This document shows, one piece after another, positions 51,109 through 60,738 of a DNA stretch of 64,000 bases. The position numbers were made by a program, and so were the translations under genes. Source of the DNA: Candidatus Poseidonia sp. (lineage in GTDB: Archaea; Thermoplasmatota; Poseidoniia; Poseidoniales; Poseidoniaceae); NCBI GenBank assembly GCA_022426155.1, contig JAKMEE010000012.1, positions 1 through 64,000 on the forward strand. The letters are read 5' to 3'. The number at the start of each line of letters is the position of its first letter. Position 1 is the first letter of the stretch. The notes beneath the pieces were generated by a model. The model had not been told where the DNA came from and made no database searches. It saw only the letters and a program-made list of their open reading frames with translations.

Positions 51109-51852
51109 ATGACCATGGGCCGCCAATTTGATACGAACCATTTACCGTTCCCGATGCCCAAGCGGTCGCATGCCCTTTCCCAATCTTGGCATACTCTCAC
51201 CTTTTTGCATTGGGAAATTCATCCTAATGCATTAGAAGCTCATTTGCCCCCAGGTCTCGAAATCGACCTCTTTGAAGGACGTGCCTTTGTGGGAACAATT
51301 CCCTTCTGGATGAAACATGTTCGTCCTCGATGGTTGCCTTCTGTTCCATTCGTTTCATCATTTCCAGAATTCAATGTTCGTACATACGTCATCAAGGATG
51401 GGAAACCTGGTGTGTATTTTCTCACATTGGATGCGCAAAGTATGGTGACGTGCATGTATGCCACGCGAGCCTACGGCCTCCCATACAGATATGCTTCATG
51501 CAGATTAAAGGTAAAACCACATCGTTACGAATGGTCTTCGAAACGTAGATCTGACGGTGTTTCTTTGGTGGGTCATGCTGAAGCCTATGGTCCAATACTG
51601 ACGGCAGAAAGGGGTACATTGGAATATTTTCTCTTCGAACGATATTGCTTATACTCCGTTCACAAAGGCAAACTCCATCGAGGATACACGCATCATAATC
51701 CTTGGGAATTTCAGGAAGCGACAGCTCATGTCCAATCCAACACATTGACGGAGTCGTATGATTTGGGAATTGCTGATGTACTTAATCCAGATATAATCCA
51801 TGTTTCATCTGGAGTGGATGTTCACACGTGGACGATGGAACTTGTTGAATGA
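51109..51852 (+). CDS. DUF2071 family protein
   Basis: A 247-residue soluble protein of the DUF2071/YqjF type. Marks are W-E-I-H-P-x-A-L-E-A-H-L-P-P-G-L-E-I-D near 43-61, F-V-G-T-I-P-F-W-M-K near 68-77, and the N-V-R-T-Y-V pattern. The biochemical role of the family is unknown. It starts at ATG 51109, 35 bases after the actin gene, and the three plus-strand genes from 48899 may form a loose cluster. Confidence 0.8.
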   Translation: MTMGRQFDTNHLPFPMPKRSHALSQSWHTLTFLHWEIHPNALEAHLPPGLEIDLFEGRAFVGTIPFWMKHVRPRWLPSVPFVSSFPEFNVRTYVIKDGKPGVYFLTLDAQSMVTCMYATRAYGLPYRYASCRLKVKPHRYEWSSKRRSDGVSLVGHAEAYGPILTAERGTLEYFLFERYCLYSVHKGKLHRGYTHHNPWEFQEATAHVQSNTLTESYDLGIADVLNPDIIHVSSGVDVHTWTMELVE

Positions 51853-51855
51853 GGT

Positions 51856-52515
51856 TCAGGCTTTTCCAGCGGCTTCAACTTCTGCCCAATCTCGCATAAA
51901 TCCTTCAAGCCCCTTATCGGTCAGTGGATGCGTCATCAATTGACGGAATATCTTGGCAGGCATGGTTGCAGTATGGGCACCAAGTTGTATGCATTGGAGT
52001 ACATGTGTTGGGTGACGGATGGACGCTGCAAGGACCTTTGTTGAAATATCGTAATTATCCCACGTGTTCATAATTTCCGCAATCAATTCCATTCCATCAT
52101 GACCTGTGTCATCGATTCGTCCGATGAATGGTGAAACATAGGTGGCTCCAGCCTTAGCCGCCATTAGTGCTTGAGAGGCTGAAAAGATGAGTGTGACATT
52201 CGTGTCAATTCCCTTTTCAGTGAGTATCTTTGTTGCAGCAAGGCCTTCAGGTGTGCATGGGATTTTGATGATGACATTCTCGGGTAATGCATCCTTCAAT
52301 TCGAGCCCTTGTTCCACCATGCCTGCAGTGTCCATTGCAGTGACTTCTGCAGAAATTGGTCCAGAGCAGATTCCGGCAATTTCCTTGACAACTTCTTTAA
52401 AATCTCTTCCAGATTTCTTGATGAGGGATGGATTGGTGGTCACACCGTCCAAAATACCCCATGCGGCAATCTCACGAATTTCATCAACATCTGCAGTATC
52501 CAAAAAGAACTCCAT
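51856..52515 (-). CDS. tal: Transaldolase (small, MipB/TalC type)
   Basis: A 219-residue TIM-barrel transaldolase of the short type, moving dihydroxyacetone between sugar phosphates in the pentose phosphate shunt. Visible are F-L-D-T-A-D at the N-terminus, [14 protein letters not shown] with the Schiff-base lysine, and V-S-P-F-I-G-R. Some members are fructose-6-phosphate aldolases. It lies downstream of the split transketolase on the same strand. Confidence 0.94.
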   Translation of the reverse strand: MEFFLDTADVDEIREIAAWGILDGVTTNPSLIKKSGRDFKEVVKEIAGICSGPISAEVTAMDTAGMVEQGLELKDALPENVIIKIPCTPEGLAATKILTEKGIDTNVTLIFSASQALMAAKAGATYVSPFIGRIDDTGHDGMELIAEIMNTWDNYDISTKVLAASIRHPTHVLQCIQLGAHTATMPAKIFRQLMTHPLTDKGLEGFMRDWAEVEAAGKA

Positions 52516-52564
52516 GTTTATTTGTCAGAGGAGGGAATCTATGAACTCTCCCCTACGGTTTTAC

Positions 52565-53503
52565 TCACAGTTTTCGCTTGATGGCTCGTTGCGCAGCCTC
52601 TGCTATGAACGGTGATGAAATTTTCATGACTTCAAGCATTTCATCGGCACCGCCAGATTCACCAAATCGATCAGGAACACCCACGCGTTCCAACGGAGCG
52701 GGTGAGTTGGAAGCAAGGTGTTCCGCCACCGCGCCTCCTAATCCACCAATGATGTTGTGATCCTCTGCGGTGACAATTGAACCACATGTGCTAACGAGTT
52801 GGTCAATCAATTGACCATCAAGGGGTTTGAGGGTGTGCATATCTACTACAGTTGCGTGAATGCCTTCTTGGGCAAGTTGCTCAGCGGCTTTGAGCGATTC
52901 AGACACCATAACTCCACAGGCAATGATGGCCACATCATTTCCTTCTCTCAGAACAATTCCTTTTCCAATTTTGATAAGATCTTCTTTGCCCTCGTAGAGG
53001 ACCGGTGTTTTATTTCGGGCAGTTCGGGTGTAGGAGGGGGAATTTGATTCCGCCAGTTGCATGGTGAGGATTTTAGTCGAAACGATGTCACTTGGATGCA
53101 TGACAATCACGTTGGGCAAAGTACGGAAAATTGCTAGGTCTTCAATGGATTGGGCAGAGGAACCATCGGTTCCCGTGTGCGTTCCACCGTGACTGCCACA
53201 TACATGCACTGCGAGATTTGGGCGAGCAACTCCATTCCGCATCTGTTCAAAGGCTCGTTCTGTAAATATTGCGAAGGTGCTTGCAAAAGGGATGTATCCT
53301 GATGCTGCCAGTCCAGCACCAACGAGAAGCATGTTTTGTTCACCGATGCCGCAAGAAACAGTACGGTTAGGATGAGCTTTGCGGAAATGCAGTGATTTTG
53401 TTGATTTACCAAGGTCGGCCTCGAGCACTACAACTTTTGGGTTATTTGCCAATTCGAGGAGCGCTTCACCGTAGCCGTCACGTGTTGCTGCTACATTGCT
53501 CAT
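52565..53503 (-). CDS. tktB: Transketolase, C-terminal (Pyr/C) subunit
   Basis: The 312-residue C-terminal half of an archaeal two-subunit transketolase. It holds the pyrimidine-binding domain (C-G-I-G-E-Q-N-M near residue 51, whose glutamate activates thiamine diphosphate) and the C-terminal domain (V-T-A-E-D-H-N-I-I-G-G-L near 247). The start overlaps the tktA stop by four bases, so the two subunits are translationally coupled. Confidence 0.94.
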   Translation of the reverse strand: MSNVAATRDGYGEALLELANNPKVVVLEADLGKSTKSLHFRKAHPNRTVSCGIGEQNMLLVGAGLAASGYIPFASTFAIFTERAFEQMRNGVARPNLAVHVCGSHGGTHTGTDGSSAQSIEDLAIFRTLPNVIVMHPSDIVSTKILTMQLAESNSPSYTRTARNKTPVLYEGKEDLIKIGKGIVLREGNDVAIIACGVMVSESLKAAEQLAQEGIHATVVDMHTLKPLDGQLIDQLVSTCGSIVTAEDHNIIGGLGGAVAEHLASNSPAPLERVGVPDRFGESGGADEMLEVMKISSPFIAEAAQRAIKRKL

Positions 53504-54327
53504 TGTGCCACCTCACCAAGTTCAATCATGGCTTGATGATACTGTTCATCGTTAGGAGCAGCGCCGTGAAATGCAGGGTTATCGGCCATGTATGAAATCC
53601 CATGTCCTTTCACAGTATGAGCGATGATGATACTTGGCCCATCGTTATTATTACCTAAGAATTCCAAACCTTCCAGAATTTCATTCATATCATGTCCATT
53701 GACTTCTTTGACGTTCCATCCAAATGAACGCCATTTTGCAGGGATATCGAACATGCGCATTTGTGCCTCGCAAAAGTCGTCATTTTGTATCCGATTCCGG
53801 TCCAGAATTACATTGAGGTTTCCAAGTTCGTGGTGTGCAGCCGCCATGGCTGCTTCCCAAACGCTTCCTTCCTGAATTTCTCCATCACCTAACATTACGT
53901 AGGTTTGGCGTTGGCTTCCTTCAAGTCGGGCAGCAATTGCTGTACCCATGCCAAATGATAATCCCATGCCGAGTGAACCTGCGGAAAAGTCAACGCCGGG
54001 ACACCATTTCATATCCACGTGTCCTTGACAAATTCCACCCAGTACTCGGTAAGAGGACAGATCTTCTACCGAAATGAACCCCATCTCAGCAAGAATGGCA
54101 TACATTCCTGGTGATGCATGACCTTTTGAGAGAATGAAGCGATCCCGGTCTCCCCAAGTGGGTTCATCGGACTTCACACGCATTTGGGTTTTGTAGAGTG
54201 CTGTAAGAAGGTCAATTTCTGATAAGGAGCCACCAGGGTGTCCAGCTTGTGCTCGGTGTACCATGTTGACAATGTGAACTCTGCACTTACGCGCCGTTTC
54301 TTCCAAATCTTCAACATTCCATGTCAT
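53500..54327 (-). CDS. tktA: Transketolase, N-terminal (PP) subunit
   Basis: The 275-residue thiamine-diphosphate-binding half of transketolase. G-H-P-G-G-S-L-S near residue 30, G-S-L-G-M-G-L-S-F-G-M-G near 123 and the G-D-G-E-I-Q-E-G-S-V-W-E-A-A motif mark the metal/ThDP site. ATG 54327 is chosen to give the family N-terminus; the frame is open to ATG 54387. With tal it makes a complete non-oxidative transketolase/transaldolase set. Confidence 0.94.
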   Translation of the reverse strand: MTWNVEDLEETARKCRVHIVNMVHRAQAGHPGGSLSEIDLLTALYKTQMRVKSDEPTWGDRDRFILSKGHASPGMYAILAEMGFISVEDLSSYRVLGGICQGHVDMKWCPGVDFSAGSLGMGLSFGMGTAIAARLEGSQRQTYVMLGDGEIQEGSVWEAAMAAAHHELGNLNVILDRNRIQNDDFCEAQMRMFDIPAKWRSFGWNVKEVNGHDMNEILEGLEFLGNNNDGPSIIIAHTVKGHGISYMADNPAFHGAAPNDEQYHQAMIELGEVAQ

Positions 54328-54405
54328 GATGCCACCAACATCATGTTGGCAGCAAGGATGGCCTTTCATCCTTGTGTCAACAACCATTGAAGAAATGAGG
54401 CCGCT

Positions 54406-56451
54406 TCACTTCCTTTTCGGCTTCAAGGATTGCATGAGTTGACCTATGGCATCACTGGCAATAACAACTGAGTCACCTGCCAAACTATTGCCCTTTGGAA
54501 GTGCACGAGTTGCGAGCCAAACGAAGACTCCTGCAAACCAAGCAAAGAAGAGTAAGGAGTACATATTGCCCAAAGTACTGATGGAAAAAATCTTTGGGAG
54601 GTCAATTTTTGCAACAATGAGGACTGCAATTAGAACTCCCATGATCGATTCTCCTGCAATAAATCCAGCTCCGATAAGCACGCCTCGATTCTCTACTTCC
54701 TTGGCTGCCTCTATTGCTTTGGGTGATGGTTTTTCACGCAATGCTCCGTCAACACGCAGGTGTGCGCTTCGAAGAAGTATGTGAGAGAGAATCCCACCAA
54801 CCATGATCGGAACAGACAAACCTAGGGGGAGATAGATGCCGATTGCCACACTCATTACTGGCATTTTGAGGCGTATCAGTACCACGGCAATAGCGGCACC
54901 CAATATGACCATCTGCAAATTCAATCCACCACCAAACGCACCTTGCACAATGGCCCCAAATAATTCCGCTTGGGGGGCCATCAATGCCTTATCACACATT
55001 GGATCTGAAGGTAGTGGGTTCAACTGACATGCAGTTTGAGAAATTCTGAATGCACCATGGAGAAGTGATAGTACGGGTCCGATAATAATCGCCCCAGTCA
55101 AAACTCCAATAATCTCAGCAACTTGTTGTTTTCTCGGTGTTGCACCTAACATGTGACCGGTCTTTAGGTCCTGCATGACATCGCCAGCAATGGCTGCACT
55201 GGTCGCTACGATTGCAGCAATAAGCATGGTGGCCATCATCAAATCCCGGGTCTCCATATTGAGCATGAGGTCTCCAATAACCCAAACCAGACCTACTGTG
55301 AAGAGAAGAGCAGCAATCGTCATCCCAGAGACTGGAGAATTCGATGAGCCAACGACCCCTGCAATGTATCCGGCAACTGCGGCAAAGAAGAAGGAAACCA
55401 AGCCCAAGAAAAGTGCACCTGCGAGAGCCAGGATGAATGAAGAGGTTGACCACCAGTAAAAGAAGAAGGTCAGGACCACCAATACAATGCAGGCGAGAAA
55501 TACTTTGGGCATTGGAAGATCTTGTTCAGTGCGAGGAAGTTCACGGTCCTCGCTATCTGATTTCACAAAGGCTTTTGACAATCCCGTGATGATTGTTTTT
55601 CGCATGGACCACAATGTGTATACGCCACCAACAACCATGGTTCCTACACCAACATAGCGGACCTGGTTGGCCCAAATTAAGTAAAATCCATCTACGAGGT
55701 GTTCCGTTGCTGGCCAACCATAAATGAGGCCGTACATTGGGACAAGTATGGCAAATCCTAGAACACCTCCAAAAAAGATGAAAGATGCAATTCGAATACC
55801 AACAATGTAGCCCACAGAGAGTAATGCGATAGAGAGGTCCATGCCCGCATACAGACGTGTCGACATGAATTCAACGGCTCCTTCAACAGTGTGATGCGTG
55901 ATTTCAAATCCTTTGACCATCAACCCATAGATTCCGCCAATTGCAAGAGCATAGAGGATGGCCAATGCACCATCGCCACCTTCTTCTCCAGCAACCAGAA
56001 CTTCTCTGCATGCTACACCTTCGGGATATGGTAGGGCTTCCTCAACGATGAACAGTCGTCGTAAAGCGATGGTAAACATGGTCCCAAGCAGACCTCCTAG
56101 TGTGGCGATGATCAATGTGTCAAGCCATTGGATACTCGTCCACAAATTCATCACAAGCAATGCTGGTACTGTGAATATGACGCCTGCAGCGAGCGACTCG
56201 CCCGCTGATGCCATTGTCTGAACAGAATTGTTTTCCAAAATACTGACATCTTTGAACAACGAACGAAGTATGATCATCGACATGACGGCGGCGGGAATAC
56301 TTGCTGAGACGGTCATTCCTGCATAGAGTCCAAGATATGCATTGGCTGCAGTCATCAACACTCCAAGAACGATGCCGACTAAAATCACTCGCAGTGTCAA
56401 TTCCTTCGGACTTTCATTTGCCGAGATGTACGGCTCCTGAGTTCCGCTCAT
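54406..56451 (-). CDS. OPT-family oligopeptide transporter
   Basis: A 681-residue multi-pass transporter of the OPT superfamily, with about 15 hydrophobic helices. The N-terminal helix contains A-Y-L-G-L-Y-A-G-M-T-V-S, typical of the family, followed by the P-Y-P-E-G-V-A-C segment near residue 145. OPT members import peptides or metal chelates using a proton gradient; which is unclear here. It is divergent from the cation ATPase gene. Confidence 0.9.
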   Translation of the reverse strand: MSGTQEPYISANESPKELTLRVILVGIVLGVLMTAANAYLGLYAGMTVSASIPAAVMSMIILRSLFKDVSILENNSVQTMASAGESLAAGVIFTVPALLVMNLWTSIQWLDTLIIATLGGLLGTMFTIALRRLFIVEEALPYPEGVACREVLVAGEEGGDGALAILYALAIGGIYGLMVKGFEITHHTVEGAVEFMSTRLYAGMDLSIALLSVGYIVGIRIASFIFFGGVLGFAILVPMYGLIYGWPATEHLVDGFYLIWANQVRYVGVGTMVVGGVYTLWSMRKTIITGLSKAFVKSDSEDRELPRTEQDLPMPKVFLACIVLVVLTFFFYWWSTSSFILALAGALFLGLVSFFFAAVAGYIAGVVGSSNSPVSGMTIAALLFTVGLVWVIGDLMLNMETRDLMMATMLIAAIVATSAAIAGDVMQDLKTGHMLGATPRKQQVAEIIGVLTGAIIIGPVLSLLHGAFRISQTACQLNPLPSDPMCDKALMAPQAELFGAIVQGAFGGGLNLQMVILGAAIAVVLIRLKMPVMSVAIGIYLPLGLSVPIMVGGILSHILLRSAHLRVDGALREKPSPKAIEAAKEVENRGVLIGAGFIAGESIMGVLIAVLIVAKIDLPKIFSISTLGNMYSLLFFAWFAGVFVWLATRALPKGNSLAGDSVVIASDAIGQLMQSLKPKRK

Positions 56452-56580
56452 GCTCCTTCGAAGTGGAGTGAGTAGGTATAATCACCGATGAAATTACGTG
56501 GGACACCTCCCATCATTTTGATAAGGCTTCAGCAATGGCATAGAACCACATGGTGCTGTTGGCACTACCTCGGTGATGGT

Positions 56581-59475
56581 ATGACTGGAGTCAACTGGCA
56601 TTCTCTTGAAATTAATGACTGCTTGACTGAGCTTGACTCATCAACAGAGGGTATTTCATCTGATGAAGTCATTGCAAGACAGTCCATCCATGGACTAAAT
56701 AAACTCGCGGAACCCGAGAAAGTTTCATCACTCCTCAGGTTTTTATCTCAATATAACGATCCTCTGAATTATCTTCTTATCGGGGCTGCACTCGTCGCTC
56801 TCGCCATCCACCCGGACCAACCCGGAGATGCAATTTTCATCTTCATTGTCCTCACCGCGAACGCATTGTTTGGTTTTTGGCAAGAAGGACAAGCTGAACA
56901 GGCCATGGATTCGCTGAAGGAAATGTCGATCTCAAATTGTGTGGTGATACGACGTGAATTCGAAAGCGAGATACCTACTTCTCAACTGGTACCTGGAGAT
57001 GTTGTCAAACTGGAACAGGGATTGAATGTACCTGCCGATGTACGTATACTTCGTTCACAGCAATGTAAAATTGATGAATCAGCATTGACAGGTGAATCAG
57101 ATACCATCGAAAAAATTACCGGAAATATTACCGAAAATGCACTTCTTGCAGATAGAAAGAACATGGCCTACATGGGTACGACTGTTTCATCTGGCCGAGG
57201 ATTGGGGTTGGTTGTTAATACAGGCATGCAAACCGAACTCGGAAAAATAGCTCAAAACATTGCTGAGTCACAAACTCCTAAAACTCCACTTGAATTGAAA
57301 CTTGAGAGCCTTGGACGTTTCCTTGGTTTTATCGCTTTAATTGTCGCAGTTCTTCTTGTTTCGTTGAAGATGATTATTGCTTTTGGAGACCCTGGAGCAG
57401 ATGTTAAGGAAGCTGCAGTCGAACAATTCATTGTCGCTATTGCTATCTTTGTAGCCATCGTCCCAGAAGGCCTTCCAATCATTTTAGTCATCACACTTTC
57501 ACTCGGAATGCGAAACATGGCACGACATAAGGCCATCATTCGTCGCATGAAGGCTGTTGAAACCCTTGGCTCAACAACCGTTATTTGTTCGGATAAGACA
57601 GGAACATTGACCAAGAATCAGATGACATTACGACAATTATCAACGCTCCATAAATCATACAATTTCTCGGGAGAGGGCTTCAAACCATCAGGTTCGTTGA
57701 TGATCAATAATATCGAATTATCTGATGAGGACTTTAAACGTGAGCAAGCAGATTTGAATTTCCGATTGACTGCGGCTTGTCTCTCATTGTGCCATAATTC
57801 ACACATCTCCAAAACAGACGGATATTGGCAGGCAATCGGTGACCCCACTGATTCTGCCTGTGCGGTCGCTGGTTGGAAGATTAATGGAGATGTTCGAAAA
57901 TTCTCCCAACGCTATCCAAGAGCGCATGAATTCTTCTTTGACTCCAATCGTAAGCGCATGAGTGTTGTCCATGAATACGAAGGCGAATCTTGGGTCTTCT
58001 CGAAAGGAGGATTGGGTGGGTACAATGAACTCATGGAATGGAAATTGAATGGCAATGATGTCGTACCCCTTACCGATGAGGACCGTGCATTCATCAAACA
58101 AACCAATGCAGAAATGGGTTCAAGGGCCATGCGTGTTATTGCGCTCTTCGCCCGTCAAATGAATATAGGTGAGGACGTTGAAGATGTGAATGTCATTGAG
58201 AATGATTTGATTTTCCTAGGCCTCATTGGCATTATGGATCCCCCGCGCCCCGAGGTTAAAGATGCGATTGCAAGATGCCAAACCGCTGGTATCAAGGTCA
58301 AGATGATCACTGGAGACCAAGCTGTCACTGCACAAGCAATCGGCAAAGAATTAGCAATTACAGCAGGAAGTTTACCACCTGTTGATGGTCGTGACCTCTC
58401 AGAGATGAATGATGCTGAACTGACCGATGTTGCTCAAAACATATCCATCTTCTCCCGTGTGACGCCTGACCAAAAAATGCGGATTGTTTCTGCTCTTCAA
58501 GAGCAAGGTGAGATCGTTGCAATGACTGGTGACGGTGTCAATGACGCACCCGCTTTGTCCGGTGCGAACATTGGTATTGCCATGGGCATTTCCGGCACAG
58601 ATGTCGCGAAAGATGCTGCAGACATGGTCTTGCAGGATGATAACTTTGCGAACATAGTGCATGCGGTGGAAGAAGGAAGAAAAATCTATCAAAACATTCG
58701 TAATTTCGTTCGTTATCAAGTTTCAACCAACGTTGCTGCAGTTGCTTTAATCATCATTTCAACCTTTATTTTCGGTTGGAACCTCCCCCTCACAGCAACA
58801 CAAATTCTAGTGATCAATATCCTCATGGATGGGCCACCTGCTGTTGCTCTTGGTGTCGAAAAGAATCACGGCAATGTCATGAGCCGCCCACCGCGTCCAG
58901 TTGACGAAGGTTTGCCGAATATGGGTGATATTTCACTCATCTTCTATCTTGGCGCAGTGATGGTGACAGGAACTCTCGCAGTCTTCTTCCTCGCTGGCGG
59001 GGGCCTTGAGCAATGTGAAATGCTCCCCGCAGACGAATTAGCTTCTGACCAATTCACATCATTCGATGTTGATTTGTGTGATGATGGAGATGCAGCTGCA
59101 ATTGAAGATTGGGAACATTATGCAAACGGTCATTTCGAACATGCGCAAACGATGACATTTGCCGTTTTTATCGTGTTTCAATTATTCAATGTGCTAAATT
59201 GTAGATCGAGTGACCAGAGCATCGTAGAACTCGGTCTATTTTCCAACAAAGCCATCAATCTGGCTCTCATCATCTCATCTGGACTCCTTCTCTTCTTTGT
59301 ACAATTTTCAGAGTTGAGCATCCTTGGCGTCCAAATTGGAAGTTTACTATCAACCACCGTTCTTGAACGTAATGACTGGTTGATTGTGTTCCTCGTTGCA
59401 TCAACGGTTTTGATTATCGAGGAGTTCAGAAAACTCCTTGTGAAGTCCCAGATATTTGCTGTCAAGGCACGTTGA
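56581..59475 (+). CDS. P2-type cation-transporting ATPase
   Basis: A 964-residue ATP-driven cation pump. It has the N-terminal cation-ATPase domain, actuator motif T-G-E-S, helix-4 motif P-E-G-L-P, phosphorylated C-S-D-K-T-G-T-L-T (Asp338), nucleotide-binding K-G-G region and hinge T-G-D-G-V-N-D-A-P-A-L. The motifs place it in the Ca2+/H+/Na+ P2 group; the ion cannot be named. Between late helices sits an acidic, cysteine-containing extracytoplasmic loop (about 820-860). ATG 56581 gives the usual N-terminus (W-H-S-L-E); the open frame upstream to 56488 is probably not translated. Confidence 0.93.
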   Translation: MTGVNWHSLEINDCLTELDSSTEGISSDEVIARQSIHGLNKLAEPEKVSSLLRFLSQYNDPLNYLLIGAALVALAIHPDQPGDAIFIFIVLTANALFGFWQEGQAEQAMDSLKEMSISNCVVIRREFESEIPTSQLVPGDVVKLEQGLNVPADVRILRSQQCKIDESALTGESDTIEKITGNITENALLADRKNMAYMGTTVSSGRGLGLVVNTGMQTELGKIAQNIAESQTPKTPLELKLESLGRFLGFIALIVAVLLVSLKMIIAFGDPGADVKEAAVEQFIVAIAIFVAIVPEGLPIILVITLSLGMRNMARHKAIIRRMKAVETLGSTTVICSDKTGTLTKNQMTLRQLSTLHKSYNFSGEGFKPSGSLMINNIELSDEDFKREQADLNFRLTAACLSLCHNSHISKTDGYWQAIGDPTDSACAVAGWKINGDVRKFSQRYPRAHEFFFDSNRKRMSVVHEYEGESWVFSKGGLGGYNELMEWKLNGNDVVPLTDEDRAFIKQTNAEMGSRAMRVIALFARQMNIGEDVEDVNVIENDLIFLGLIGIMDPPRPEVKDAIARCQTAGIKVKMITGDQAVTAQAIGKELAITAGSLPPVDGRDLSEMNDAELTDVAQNISIFSRVTPDQKMRIVSALQEQGEIVAMTGDGVNDAPALSGANIGIAMGISGTDVAKDAADMVLQDDNFANIVHAVEEGRKIYQNIRNFVRYQVSTNVAAVALIIISTFIFGWNLPLTATQILVINILMDGPPAVALGVEKNHGNVMSRPPRPVDEGLPNMGDISLIFYLGAVMVTGTLAVFFLAGGGLEQCEMLPADELASDQFTSFDVDLCDDGDAAAIEDWEHYANGHFEHAQTMTFAVFIVFQLFNVLNCRSSDQSIVELGLFSNKAINLALIISSGLLLFFVQFSELSILGVQIGSLLSTTVLERNDWLIVFLVASTVLIIEEFRKLLVKSQIFAVKAR

Positions 59476-59517
59476 TGAAATGCACATCTTCATGAAGGGT
59501 TTCCCACAGGGTTTGTC

Positions 59518-60729
59518 ATGCAGGCATGGACGTCTGAAGGTCATCGTGCTGGTGCCAATCAAGACTGGCAAGACCTTCTTTCGGCTTCCCTTGGCATTGA
59601 TGGGGACTGGAGCCCGATGCTATCCTCTATTCTTGAACGCCTTCGTCGTGGAGTAGCCCTCTCATTGAGCGATGGAGTTCAATTGTTCAATCATCCCGAC
59701 CTCCATGAAGTCGGTCGGTTGGCGAACTGTGTTAGAACTGCAAAATTTGGAAACCATGCTTTCTTCAATTCTAACGTACACATCAATCAAACCAACATTT
59801 GTGTCCTTGCTTGTCGATTTTGTGCCTTTCGTCGAGGGCCAAAGGCGGAGGATGCTTATGCAATGGATATTGATACGTACCTCAATGACCTTGAACAATA
59901 TGCGCCCTTTGTGGATGAAGTTCATTCAGTTGGCGGTTTGCATCCTAAATGGGGGGTTGAACATTACGAATCCTTATTTCAAGCATGTAAGGAAAAATTC
60001 CCACACATCGCCATTAAGGCACTAACCGCTGTTGAAATCAAGCACCTAGGGCAACTCTCCAACCTACCAACCTTAGATGTTTTAGTCAGACTTCACCACG
60101 CTGGATTGCATTCATTGCCAGGTGGTGGTGCTGAAATTTTAGATGATGAGGTGAGGGCGATTATCTGCAATGGAAAGGAGAGTTCTGAAGAATATCTTCG
60201 GATACACGGCGAAGCACATAGCATTGGTATGCACTCCAATTGCACCATGCTTTTTGGGACCATAGAAAGCATAGAACAACGCGTCAAACACATGATTTCA
60301 CTTCGTTCTCTACAGGAACAAACAGGAGGATTCCAATGCTTTGTTCCATATCCGTTTCTTCCCGATGATTCGCGCTTACCACAAGCACAGTTGGCCACAG
60401 GGACTGAAATATTACGCACCATTGCAGTCTCTCGCTTGATGTTAACCAATATCCCCCACATCAAGGCCTATCGTATGAACATCGGAGATCATGTTGCAGA
60501 ATTAGCGTTACAATATGGAGCGGATGATATTGATGGGACCGTCCAGAAGGAATCCATCATGCATTTGGCTGGTTCGAATGCACCACTCGACCATGACCGC
60601 GCAAGGCTTGCTCGTATCATTGAGGATGCAGGGTGCATCGCTGTGCAAAGAAATACGACCTACGAATCCTTTTCTCTGTTTGAAGCGCCGACAATCAAAC
60701 CTCGTCGTTCTCTCAAAATGGCCCAATGA
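59518..60729 (+). CDS. mqnE: Radical-SAM aminofutalosine synthase (MqnE-like)
   Basis: A 403-residue radical SAM enzyme of the menaquinone futalosine pathway. The cluster motif is C-V-L-A-C-R-F-C (C-x3-C-x2-C), and the MqnE/MqnC signature H-S-L-P-G-G-G-A-E-I-L-D-D-E-V-R follows. S-N-C-T-M-L-F-G-T-I-E and T-G-G-F-Q-C-F-V-P favour MqnE, which joins a chorismate-derived enol with S-adenosylmethionine. MqnC, the dehypoxanthine futalosine cyclase, is a paralogue and cannot be fully excluded. It starts the mqnE-mqnA-mqnD run. Confidence 0.88.
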   Translation: MQAWTSEGHRAGANQDWQDLLSASLGIDGDWSPMLSSILERLRRGVALSLSDGVQLFNHPDLHEVGRLANCVRTAKFGNHAFFNSNVHINQTNICVLACRFCAFRRGPKAEDAYAMDIDTYLNDLEQYAPFVDEVHSVGGLHPKWGVEHYESLFQACKEKFPHIAIKALTAVEIKHLGQLSNLPTLDVLVRLHHAGLHSLPGGGAEILDDEVRAIICNGKESSEEYLRIHGEAHSIGMHSNCTMLFGTIESIEQRVKHMISLRSLQEQTGGFQCFVPYPFLPDDSRLPQAQLATGTEILRTIAVSRLMLTNIPHIKAYRMNIGDHVAELALQYGADDIDGTVQKESIMHLAGSNAPLDHDRARLARIIEDAGCIAVQRNTTYESFSLFEAPTIKPRRSLKMAQ

Positions 60730-60738
60730 TGTGATGGT

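Noticed and set aside
56488-56580. N-terminal extension of the P2 ATPase
   Set aside because: The extra 31 residues are rich in W, R and C and lack family similarity; ATG 56581 gives the typical start.
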